Source: Streptomyces albus subsp. albus
GTDB lineage: Bacteria; Actinomycetota; Actinomycetes; Streptomycetales; Streptomycetaceae
Length of the DNA: 64,000 nt
Direction of reading: 5' to 3'
Assembly: GCF_000725885.1 (NCBI RefSeq)
Contig: NZ_JODR01000004.1
Location: 186,001 to 250,000, forward strand
In this document: one piece after another, positions 26,171 to 33,276 of the stretch
Numbering within the stretch: the first letter of the stretch is position 1
How the letters are laid out: every line of letters begins with the position of its first letter
Position numbers and translations under genes: made by a program
The notes under the pieces: model-generated
What the model saw: the letters and a program-made list of their open reading frames with translations, nothing else
What the model was told of the DNA's origin: nothing
Database searches by the model: none

Positions 26171-26910
26171 TGAGCCTGGCGCCCATGTACCTGACCCAGT
26201 TCCGGCTGAACACGGCCCGCGCCGGAGCCCGCAAACTGCTCTCCTCTCCGCAGGCCATGCACGCCGCCGTGATGTCCTCCTTTTCGGAGCCACCCGCCAC
26301 CGAGGGCGAAGCCTCCTCGCCGCGGGTGCTGTGGCGCCTCGACCGCAACGCACGGTCGGAGGTACGCCTCTTCCTCTCCAGCCCCGCCCGCCCCGACCTG
26401 ACGCACCTGGTCGAGCAGGCCGGCTGGCCCGCCGTAGCAACTCCCGGAGCCCCCGGTTGGAAAACGTACGACTACGGCACGTTCCTCGCCCGGCTCGACA
26501 AGGGCAGCACCTGGGATTTCCGTCTGACAGCGAACCCTGTGCACTACGCGCGCACCAAAAAGGGCCAGAAGAGCACCAAGCGCACCGCCCACCTGGTGCC
26601 CGAATACCAGCTCCAATGGCTGCTCGACCGCCAGGACAGGGGTGGGTTCCGCGTCCTCGAAAAGCCGCCGGAGAGGCGCCATGTGCAGCACGGCGACGAG
26701 TACCAGTGCGTCGTACGCGAGCAGCGCAACCTGTCCTTCCACAAGCGCGGAAACGACGACCGCGTCCAGCTCTTGGCCGTCACCTACGACGGGCGCCTGG
26801 AGGTCACCGACCCCGACGCGCTCCGTGCGCTCCTCACCCGTGGCCTCGGCAAGGCGAAGGCGTACGGCTGCGGGCTGATGACCCTCGCCCCGACACCCCA
26901 GGGGAGCTGA
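26170..26910 (+). CDS. casE: crRNA endonuclease Cas6e
   Basis: A 246-residue Cas6e that cuts the repeat hairpin to release crRNAs and remains bound to the 3' handle. The catalytic His candidate is His31 in QAMHAAVMSSF. The RNA-binding glycine-rich loop GLGKAKAYGCGLMTLAP is near the C-terminus, and VLWRLDRN is typical of the first ferredoxin fold. The ATG overlaps the cas5e stop by one base. Six bases separate its stop from cas1. Confidence 0.95.
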   Translation: MSLAPMYLTQFRLNTARAGARKLLSSPQAMHAAVMSSFSEPPATEGEASSPRVLWRLDRNARSEVRLFLSSPARPDLTHLVEQAGWPAVATPGAPGWKTYDYGTFLARLDKGSTWDFRLTANPVHYARTKKGQKSTKRTAHLVPEYQLQWLLDRQDRGGFRVLEKPPERRHVQHGDEYQCVVREQRNLSFHKRGNDDRVQLLAVTYDGRLEVTDPDALRALLTRGLGKAKAYGCGLMTLAPTPQGS

Positions 26911-26916
26911 ACGCAC

Positions 26917-28224
26917 ATGGGCACCATCAAAACCCGTACCCGCTCCTCCCCCAGAGAACTCCCCCAGATCTCGGACCGGATCTCTTTCGTCTATCTGGAG
27001 CGCTGCACCGTCCACCGGGACGCCGGCGCCATCACGGCCGAGGATGCCGAAGGAACCACACACATCCCTTCAGCCACCATCGGCACCCTGCTCCTCGGCC
27101 CCGGCACCCGCGTCACGCACCAGGCCATGAGTGTCCTCGGCGAGTGCGGGGCCAGCGTGGTCTGGGTCGGCGAACACGGGGTCCGCTACTACGCACAGGG
27201 CCACGGACTCACCCGCTCCGCCGCCCTCGCCGAAGCCCATGCCGACCGCTGGGCGAACCGCCGCACCCGCCTGGACACCGCCCGCGCCATGTACCGACTG
27301 CGGTTCCCCCGCGAGGATCCCGCCGGACTCACCCGCCGGCAACTCCTCGGCCGCGAAGGCGACCGCCTCAAGGAGTGCTACCGGAACGAGGCCAAGCGCA
27401 CCGGCGTCCCCTGGCACGGACGCCACTACACTCCCGGCGACTTCGCCTCGGGCGACCCCATCAACCAGGCCATCACCGCCGCCGCCCAGTGCATGTACGG
27501 CGTCGCCCACGCCGTATCAGCCGCTGTCGGATGCATCCCGGCACTCGGCTTCGTCCACTCCGGGCACGCCCACTCTTTCATCCCCGACATCGCCGACCTC
27601 TACAAGACAGAGGTCGCCATCCCAGCCGCCTTCGACACTGTCGCGGAAGACGACATCGACGTCGGATCCCGCACACGCCGCGCCCTGCGCAACCGCATCC
27701 ACCAAGACCGCCTCCTCGACCGGTGCGTCCGCGACATCTTCGGCCTCCTCCTGCCGGACACCGCCGCCGCGGGGGCCGAAACGGCAACAAGCCTCTCGAC
27801 CGACTCCGTCAAGCTCCGCACACGACGGAGAAGTACCCGGCGGCCTCAACCACGGCGAGGACCCCATCTGGTGACCGTCATCGTCCTCACGAACTGCCCC
27901 GCCGCGCTACGAGGCTTCCTCACCCGCTGGCTCCTCGAAATCTCCCCAGGCGTCTTCATCGGCCGCCCCTCCGCCCGCATCCGCGACCTCCTCTGGGACG
28001 AAGTCACCCAATACTCCGGCAAGGGCCGCGCCCTCCTCGCCCACACAGCCGACACCGAGCAGGGCTTCACCTTCCGCACCCACGACCACGCCTGGCACCC
28101 CACCGACCACGAAGGCCTCATCCTCATCAACCGCCCCAAGCCCCGCCTCTCCCCGAAGCCACCACCGACGACGGGTTGGAGCAAAGCGGCGAAGCGACGC
28201 CGGTTCGGCGGGGGACCGAAATGA
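26917..28224 (+). CDS. cas1: Cas1-Cas2 fusion (adaptation integrase)
   Basis: A single 435-codon frame joins Cas1e (residues 1 to about 301) to Cas2e (319-435). Cas1e catalytic residues Glu147, His214, Asp224 and Asp227 are present with the same spacing as E. coli Glu141, His208, Asp218 and Asp221. The joining segment, 302-318, is TRRRSTRRPQPRRGPHL and is out-of-frame translation of the normal Cas1 end: one frame over, the same DNA reads HDGEVPGGLNHGEDPIW and a stop at 27872-27874. That stop would overlap the cas2 GTG. An extra base near 27820 explains the fusion. The product may work as a tethered integrase, or Cas1 may be damaged; sequence alone cannot decide. Confidence 0.93.
   Translation: MGTIKTRTRSSPRELPQISDRISFVYLERCTVHRDAGAITAEDAEGTTHIPSATIGTLLLGPGTRVTHQAMSVLGECGASVVWVGEHGVRYYAQGHGLTRSAALAEAHADRWANRRTRLDTARAMYRLRFPREDPAGLTRRQLLGREGDRLKECYRNEAKRTGVPWHGRHYTPGDFASGDPINQAITAAAQCMYGVAHAVSAAVGCIPALGFVHSGHAHSFIPDIADLYKTEVAIPAAFDTVAEDDIDVGSRTRRALRNRIHQDRLLDRCVRDIFGLLLPDTAAAGAETATSLSTDSVKLRTRRRSTRRPQPRRGPHLVTVIVLTNCPAALRGFLTRWLLEISPGVFIGRPSARIRDLLWDEVTQYSGKGRALLAHTADTEQGFTFRTHDHAWHPTDHEGLILINRPKPRLSPKPPPTTGWSKAAKRRRFGGGPK
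27871..28224 (+). CDS. cas2: Cas2e (in-frame C-terminal part of the fusion, own start)
   Basis: A 117-residue Cas2e, the dimeric structural partner that bridges two Cas1 dimers during spacer integration. VTVIVLTNCPAALRGFLTRWLLEISPGVFIG is the classic E-type start, followed by FTFRTHDHAWHPTDHEGL. An internal GTG with GAGGA nine bases upstream could still start Cas2 independently of the fusion. A basic C-terminal extension (about residues 90-117) is longer than in E. coli Cas2. The stop is immediately followed by the array 2 leader. Confidence 0.88.
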   Translation: MTVIVLTNCPAALRGFLTRWLLEISPGVFIGRPSARIRDLLWDEVTQYSGKGRALLAHTADTEQGFTFRTHDHAWHPTDHEGLILINRPKPRLSPKPPPTTGWSKAAKRRRFGGGPK

Positions 28225-28294
28225 GAGGTACGCACGATTCAACGAAAGTGAACCCCACGGCGGCCCCGCCGGATAAACCCGCAGGTCACCGAGT
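28225..28294 (+). promoter_or_regulatory. leader of CRISPR array 2
   Basis: It begins directly after the cas2 stop and matches the reverse complement of 18789-18859 with about 85 percent identity, identical over the last part next to the repeat. The two leaders are therefore inverted copies bracketing the cas operon. Confidence 0.85.
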
Positions 28295-28373
28295 GTGCTC
28301 CCCGCGCATGCGGGGATGGCCCCGCGGTCGGCCACGTAAAGGCGTACGCGAAGGGGGTGCTCCCCGCGCCTGC
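28295..28373 (+). CRISPR. CRISPR array 2 remnant: one repeat, one spacer, broken repeat
   Basis: A full 28-base repeat at 28295-28322 (stem CCCCGC-GCAT-GCGGGG, a variant not found in array 1), a spacer of about 34 bases, then GTGCTCCCCGCGCCTGC at 28357-28373. After this the sequence departs from the repeat. The array appears cut short by deletion or decay. Confidence 0.85.
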
Positions 28374-28485
28374 CACCGAACGGTTCCTCGCGCGGGCGAG
28401 GCTCGGCACCGGGACCACTTCAACGCATCAGTCCGCCGCGCAGGCTCCTCACCCGTCGCCGCTCGGCAGTCGATCAAACACGACG

Positions 28486-29006
28486 TCAGTGGGATGGTGC
28501 TGTGGATGCGGGTCGTTGCCCCAGCGTTGCTCCGACCCTCATCGTGCAGGAGAGCCCATGTACCTGCCCTCTTCCGTGCTCGAACAGTTGTCGGACTCCC
28601 CTGGAAAGCACTTCGTCGGCGACGGTCACGAGCGTCCCCGCAGCGTCGAGGAAGGCATTCGGCGCCGCACCCAGGAGCCGGCCAACCGCGAGTCCGGACG
28701 GAGCGAGGACGCAGCCGGCCGCCGTCGGCGGGTTCATCGGGCGTTTGTGCCAGCCCAGCGACTCGTCCTGCATCTCGGGGTTCCACGCCGCGACGGCGGA
28801 TTCGACCGCCTCGGGGTCGCGCGGGAAGCACCATGCGTAGTCGTACCCGTAGGCATGCTTCCGAACGGCGAGGAGCCGGACGCCGAAATCGCATCCACAG
28901 CCACAGGTACATGTGGTGCGGTCGGTGCCGAGGACGTAGTCCTCCCATGTCTCGTCGCGTACGCGAGCCGACCGCCCGGCAGCTTGGTGACCTTCACGTG
29001 TCTCAT
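28486..29006 (-). pseudogene. frameshifted hypothetical gene with CTCGCGCDFG motif
   Basis: From an ATG at 29006 one frame reads MRHVKVTKLPGGRLAYA. A second frame, entered near 28960, reads DETWEDYVLGTDRTTCTCGC and continues CDFGVRLLAVRKHAYGYDYAW up to LGWHKRP. Both parts look like real protein and would join by a one-base shift. The cysteine cluster and compact length suggest a small cytoplasmic protein, but I do not recognise a function. The left end is uncertain: the second frame stays open to a stop at 28486, although coding character fades after about 28700. Confidence 0.5.
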
Positions 29007-29220
29007 CGGGATCGGTGCCGTGCGGCTCGGCGAGCCGCACGGGGGTCGGGGGCCGGTCGCGGGTGACCAGAGCGCGGGCCACGGCCCTGGCACCGTAGCG
29101 GGCGGTCGCGGCGTCGTGTCCCGCTTCCTGGATGAGGCCGAGTCCTCCCGACTCTGTGCCCCTATCGCCTGATCGCGTTCCGCGGCCTCCGCCGTGGGGA
29201 GGCCGCGGGGGCACAACCGG

Positions 29221-29794
29221 GTGAACACCGACCTGGACCGCGGGCTCATCACCACCGCAGGAGAGTTCGTCGTCGACTCCTGGGAGGTTCGAGCGTGCCC
29301 CGAAAACGGACTGGTCGGCGGCGACGATCGCGCCGGACTCCCGCACCGTGGCCGTGCTCCGCGCGCACCGGGAGCGGCAGGCGGCGGAGCGGGAGGAGTG
29401 GAACCGGCACGCGGCCGAGGAACGGGCCAAGGGGAAGGACACCGCCGACCGGGTGGACACCAGGAAGGAATTCACCGACGCCGACGGCCCTGGCTGCACC
29501 CGGAGAAGGTCAGCGAAGAGCTCCGGTGCGTCTACCCGGCGGGCCGGCCTGCCGCCCATCCACCTGCGGGATCTGCGGCACTGCGCGGCGACGCTCATCC
29601 ACGCCGGCGGCGGAGACCTGCGCGCGATCAAGGAAGCGCTGCGGCACGGCACGGTCCAGCTCGCGTCGGACACGTACACCTCGCTCCTGGAGGAGGTCGA
29701 CCGGGAGATCGCCGAGCGGGCCGCGGCCGTCGTTCCGCGCGCCCGTCGGAGTGAAGAGAACGGGGTGCGTGAGCGCGGCCGGTCCGGCGGGTGA
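29221..29794 (+). pseudogene. tyrosine integrase remnant
   Basis: C-terminal catalytic half of a phage/AICE-type tyrosine recombinase, broken by several frameshifts. Segments in order: VNTDLDRGLITTAGEFVVDSW; then, after a shift near 29293, APKTDWSAATIAPDSRTVAV; then WLHPEKVSEELR in another frame (from 29491); then, after about 29527, AGLPPIHLRDLRHCAATLIH, the box II motif with its HxxR, and TYTSLLEEV with the nucleophilic Tyr. The N-terminal and core-binding parts are absent. It lies about 220 bases from the right attachment copy, where an element integrase is expected. It cannot make an active enzyme. Confidence 0.85.
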
Positions 29795-29893
29795 GCGTCA
29801 TGGCGGGGGCCTCGTCACCGCAGGTGGCGGGCCCCTCTGCTCGCTCACTGCTCACTCGGACGACGCTTAATCGGCCGTCGGAGTGCGACATAA

Positions 29894-29986
29894 GGCGTCA
29901 TGGGACAGGCCCCACCCGGGTCCCGGCAGGCTTGTGACCTGCACAAATCGGCAGTCCCCGTCATGGGGCGTCATCAGGCGTCACGA
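29894..29986. repeat. GGCGTCAT direct repeats beside the right attachment site
   Basis: GGCGTCATGG (29894), CGTCATGG (29959), GGCGTCATCA (29967) and GGCGTCACGA (29977) lie between the integrase remnant and the attachment copy. Clustered short direct repeats in this position resemble arm-type integrase or excisionase binding sites. Confidence 0.5.
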
Positions 29987-30015
29987 AGCGGGGCGCGGCG
30001 TCTACGGTCTCCTCA

Positions 30016-30051
30016 CCGTCGGCCGTGGGTCCGGGCGCCACCCGCCCCACC
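30016..30051 (+). repeat. right attachment site, degenerate tRNA 3' half copy
   Basis: Matches 18334-18369 at 32 of 36 positions; the four differences fall in the T-arm region and would disrupt a tRNA. No 5' tRNA half is present. With the left copy it delimits about 11.7 kb holding CRISPR-Cas and the integrase remnant. Confidence 0.72.
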
Positions 30052-30492
30052 GCAGCAGGGCCCAGCAGAAACGTTCCGGGCCGGGACGCACGAAGGGCGT
30101 CCCGGTGACGGGGCGCCCGTTTTCGGGCGCGGCGGTCGTCGCCGCTGTACGCAGGTCCTCACCCGTCCGAGGTATCCGTCGGTCCCCGGCGGAGCGCGAG
30201 GCGCCGTGCGCGCCGCACCTCGTATGGTGCGCACCCCCTCCGCGCGCCCCCGGCGCCGGGCACCGCCGCCGCCCGAGACGGCAGCCTGAGGCAACCATCC
30301 GGGGCTACGGAGGCGGGCGGGACAGGGGCGGTCCGTGTGGCTGACGTGGCGTCAATTCCCTGCGTATCGACGGGCGGAGACGTACAACCCCCTGGCGGGC
30401 CAAGGTGTCTTACTGGGTATCCGACGCATCAAGCCCATGCCACCAATGCCTCGGATTCGACCGTTATTCGGCAAAGAGGGGGACAAATCACC
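30052..30492. other. non-coding stretch with hairpins
   Basis: No convincing gene. CCGGGACGC/GCGTCCCGG (30081-30105) and GCGCCCG-TTTT-CGGGCGC (30113-30130) are two hairpins just beyond the attachment copy, probably former tRNA terminators. The right part should hold the promoter of the secreted protein gene at 30493. Confidence 0.5.
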
Positions 30493-31029
30493 ATGCGTTC
30501 GACTCGTTTCTCCAAGGGGACACTGGCTGCCGCGACCGCGGCGCTGGTGCTGCTGCCCGCCGGTGCGGCGTACGCGGGCAGCGGGCCCGCCACCCCGCCC
30601 TCCCAGTCCCAGAAGCTGACCCGCTCCACGGCTCCCTCCCCCGAGGGGAACCCGGCGAGCAGGCTGGCGCAGGCCGCGGGTGTCTGTGACGACGCGGTGC
30701 CGATCGGCGAGCGCGGCCTGATCAAGCGGGGCTCGGAGACGATCGCCTCCGTCAAGCAGTTCTACTCGAAGAAGTGCCAGCTCAACTACGGCTACGTGTG
30801 GGTGTGGGAGAGCTTCCGCAAGACGGCGGCGCCCTACGACGTGACGGCCGGGGTCTACAGCTACTCGAAGGACACCGTCTACGCGCCGAAGGCGTGGAAG
30901 GCCACCAAGCAGCAGGAGTTCTGGACCGAGGGCGCCGCGACGGTGACGCACTGCACGTCCGGCATCGGCTCGCTGCGCCCGGCGGGCAGCCCGCAGGCCT
31001 ACCAGGCGTTCTCGCAGAAGCGCTGCTGA
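30493..31029 (+). CDS. secreted four-cysteine protein, copy 1
   Basis: A 178-residue exported protein. Residues 1-28 form a signal peptide (RSTRFSKGTLAAATAALVLL ending AYA-GS). After a Ser/Pro-rich linker, the mature domain has VCDDAVPIGERG, VKQFYSKKCQLNYGYVWVW, a THC and a C-terminal ...QKRC. GAGGGG precedes the ATG. The gene at 31276 encodes a paralogue with the same cysteine positions, and a terminator lies between them. The GSVKQFYS-C pattern recalls secreted DUF2690-like proteins, a weak resemblance. The four conserved cysteines suggest two disulphides; the function is unknown. Confidence 0.82.
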   Translation: MRSTRFSKGTLAAATAALVLLPAGAAYAGSGPATPPSQSQKLTRSTAPSPEGNPASRLAQAAGVCDDAVPIGERGLIKRGSETIASVKQFYSKKCQLNYGYVWVWESFRKTAAPYDVTAGVYSYSKDTVYAPKAWKATKQQEFWTEGAATVTHCTSGIGSLRPAGSPQAYQAFSQKRC

Positions 31030-31118
31030 TCCGCAGGCCGGCGGCGCCGGGCGGCAGCGGTGGCGGCCTGTGCCGTTCCGGGTGCCGGCCGGTGGTGCCG
31101 TCCCGGGTGCCAAGGGAG

Positions 31119-31152
31119 CGGGCCCGGCGTCACGTTGGTGGCGCCGGGCCCG
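31119..31152 (+). terminator. terminator between the two secreted-protein genes
   Basis: CGGGCCCGGCG and CGCCGGGCCCG form perfect 11-base arms over a 12-base loop and are followed by TTTCG. The two paralogues are therefore likely separate transcripts. Confidence 0.8.
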
Positions 31153-31275
31153 TTTCGAACGACCCGCCGTAGCCCGGCAATACCCGCCGTGGGCGCGCAG
31201 GGACTTTACCGTGATGCCCGGTCCGGGCGATATGTCCGGAAAAGTCCCACTCTCCCTCAAGGAGGAGACAGACTC

Positions 31276-31809
31276 ATGCGCACCCTCTCGCCCGTCAAGG
31301 GCGCCCTTGTGGCGGCAGCCTGCGCGATGGCGCTGCTGCCCGCCGGCGCGGCCCAGGCCGGTGACAGCACCGCCGGTCCGGCAGCGGACAGCGGCGCGTC
31401 GCCCATGAACGTGCAGGACTCGGACGACAACCCGTACGGCGAGGCCGCCGAGCGGGCCCGCGTGTGCAACGACGCCTACCAGATCGGCAAGACCGGCTAC
31501 ATCGTCCGCAAGGGCCAGCGGATCGGCTCGGTGAAGCAGTTCTACTCGCCGCGCTGCAACCGCAACTACGGCTACCTCTACGTGTGGAAGAGCTTCCGCC
31601 AGAAGCACCGGTACTACTCGACCAACATCGCCGTCTACGACTTCAACACCAAGAAGCTGGTCGGGCTCCGCGTGTGGAACCGCACCTCGCAGGCGTCGTT
31701 CTGGTCGTACCCGGCCAACACCGTCCGCCACTGCACCGCGGCCCGCGGCGTCATCCGCGCCCCGGGCGACGTCAAGCAGAACTTCGCGTACTCCTCGAAG
31801 CGCTGCTGA
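31276..31809 (+). CDS. secreted four-cysteine protein, copy 2
   Basis: A 177-residue paralogue of the protein at 30493. The signal peptide is RTLSPVKGALVAAACAMALL ending AQA-GD. The mature domain repeats the pattern: VCNDAYQIGKTGY, GSVKQFYSPRCNRNYGYLYVW, RHC and a final SKRC. The extreme C-terminal Cys is conserved in both copies. It has a strong AAGGAGG ribosome site (31259-31265). The domain is rich in Tyr, Arg and Lys, giving a basic extracellular protein. A long perfect hairpin follows the stop. Confidence 0.82.
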   Translation: MRTLSPVKGALVAAACAMALLPAGAAQAGDSTAGPAADSGASPMNVQDSDDNPYGEAAERARVCNDAYQIGKTGYIVRKGQRIGSVKQFYSPRCNRNYGYLYVWKSFRQKHRYYSTNIAVYDFNTKKLVGLRVWNRTSQASFWSYPANTVRHCTAARGVIRAPGDVKQNFAYSSKRC

Positions 31810-31832
31810 CGCCGGACACCGTCGTCCCCACT

Positions 31833-31877
31833 GCGCGAGGACCCGTGACCAGGAGGACCGGTCACGGGTCCTCGCGC
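31833..31877. terminator. long bidirectional hairpin terminator
   Basis: GCGCGAGGACCCGTGACC and its exact complement form 18-base arms around a 9-base loop. It lies between convergent genes and covers the stop codon of the aminotransferase. Confidence 0.9.
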
Positions 31878-33085
31878 GTGCGGCGGCCCGTATCCGGTAC
31901 GGCCGACGCCATCCGGCGCACGGCCTCCTGGAGGATCTCGGGGGACGTCGCCAGGTTCAGCCGTACGTGCCCCGCTCCCCCGGTGCCGAAGGGCAGCCCG
32001 GAATTGAGGGCGACCCGGCCGCGGTCGAGGAAGGCGGCGGCCGGGTCGTCGCCCAGCCCCAGGGCGCGGCAGTCCAGCCAGGCCAGGAAGGTGCCCTCGC
32101 CCGGGCGGTGGCGGACGCCGGGCAGCAGCCGGGTGAGCAGCTCGCCCAGCAGGCGACGGTTGCGGTCCAGCCCGGCCAGCAGGCTGTCGAGCCAGCCGGT
32201 GGCGTGCCGCAGGGCCGCCGTGTGCGCGATGACCCCCAGATGGCTGGGGCCGTGGCCGACCTCTTCCGGCATGGCGGCCAGTTCCCGGGCCGCGGCGCTG
32301 CCGGCGACCGCCAGCGCCGCCTTCAGCCCGGCGAGGTTCCACGCCTTGGACGCGGACAGCAGGGCGAAGCCGGTCTCGCTGCCGGGCACCGTCAGGTACG
32401 GCACATGGCGGGCGCCCGGCAGGACGAGGGGTGCGTGGATCTCGTCGGCGACCACGCGTACGCCCCGGGCCGCGGCGCGGGCGGCCACGTCGGCCAGTTC
32501 GTCCTCGGTGTGCACCGTCCCGGTGGGGTTGTGCGGGCTGCACAGCAGGTAGGCGGCGCGGCGTCCGCCCTCGGTCGCGCGGGCGAAGGCGCTCTCCAGT
32601 GCGGCCGGGTCCAGTCGGCCGGCCGCGTCCAGCGGTGCCTCGATCACGCGTCGGCCCAGGTGCCGGACGAACTGGTAGAAGGGCGGGTAGACGGGGCAAT
32701 TGACGACCACGGCGTCGCCGGGCCCGGTGACCAGTTTCAGCACCTCGACGATGCCGAGCATCACGTCCGGGACGAGCGCGGTGCGCGAAGCGGGGAAGTC
32801 CCAGTCCCAGCGGTGCCGGGCGAAGTCGCGCAGCGCGTCGGCGTACACGGTGCCGGCCGGGTAGCCGGTGTCGCCCAGTCGCACCGCTTCGGTGAGCGCC
32901 TCGGCGACCGGCTCGGCGAGGGGCACGTCCATCTCGGCCACCCACAGGGGCAGCACGTCCGGCTCGTAGGTGCGCCACTTCATGCTGGTGCGGCGGCGCA
33001 GGTCGGCGAGGGTGAGGCGGCGCAGCGGATCCGGCGTGCCGCCGGCGTCGGCGGCGGGCATCCGGTGCGGGTCGGAGGCGGGCAA
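31862..33085 (-). CDS. MalY/PatB-type aminotransferase (C-S beta-lyase)
   Basis: A 407-residue fold-type I PLP enzyme of the MalY/PatB group, which cleaves cystathionine-like C-S bonds rather than transaminating. The PLP Lys lies in [12 protein letters not shown], preceded by SPHNPTG (cofactor phosphate region) and [26 protein letters not shown] near the N-terminus is the substrate-side signature. A TTG start at 33085 with GGAAGGGAG upstream gives this length; an ATG eight codons later is possible. No adjacent sulfur-metabolism gene is present. The divergent neighbour is a sugar kinase. Confidence 0.9.
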   Translation of the reverse strand: MPASDPHRMPAADAGGTPDPLRRLTLADLRRRTSMKWRTYEPDVLPLWVAEMDVPLAEPVAEALTEAVRLGDTGYPAGTVYADALRDFARHRWDWDFPASRTALVPDVMLGIVEVLKLVTGPGDAVVVNCPVYPPFYQFVRHLGRRVIEAPLDAAGRLDPAALESAFARATEGGRRAAYLLCSPHNPTGTVHTEDELADVAARAAARGVRVVADEIHAPLVLPGARHVPYLTVPGSETGFALLSASKAWNLAGLKAALAVAGSAAARELAAMPEEVGHGPSHLGVIAHTAALRHATGWLDSLLAGLDRNRRLLGELLTRLLPGVRHRPGEGTFLAWLDCRALGLGDDPAAAFLDRGRVALNSGLPFGTGGAGHVRLNLATSPEILQEAVRRMASAVPDTGRRTREDP

Positions 33086-33276
33086 CGGGACTCCCTTCCG
33101 GTCGTCGTGCCGTGCGGGCCGGGCCCCGGCGGGCCGGGCCGCCTCTCACGCTAGAGGGCGCCCGGCCGGGGCGCGACGGTGCGGACGGGACGGGAGGGGC
33201 GGCAGCGGGTGAGGCGTCGGTCACGCGAGCGGGGTGCCGAATCCGGTACGGGAGGCCATGAGGCATCATTCCGGCC

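Noticed and set aside
26917..28224. Treating the Cas1-Cas2 frame as a sequencing error and annotating two separate genes only
   Set aside because: An error is possible, but nothing in the sequence shows it; the fused frame was kept as observed and the Cas2 start was listed separately.
25584..29066. A 1160-codon plus-strand frame across cas5e to the right of array 2
   Set aside because: It is an out-of-frame shadow of cas5e, cas6e and cas1, composed of Arg/Pro/His-rich sequence, and crosses the CRISPR repeat.
28357..29172. A 271-codon plus-strand frame beginning inside the broken repeat of array 2
   Set aside because: Its start lies within a CRISPR repeat fragment and the opposite strand shows better protein-like sequence; no family features are seen.
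30016..30051. A second functional tRNA gene at the right attachment copy
   Set aside because: Only the 3' half is present, its T-arm is disrupted by four changes, and no D-arm or anticodon arm precedes it.
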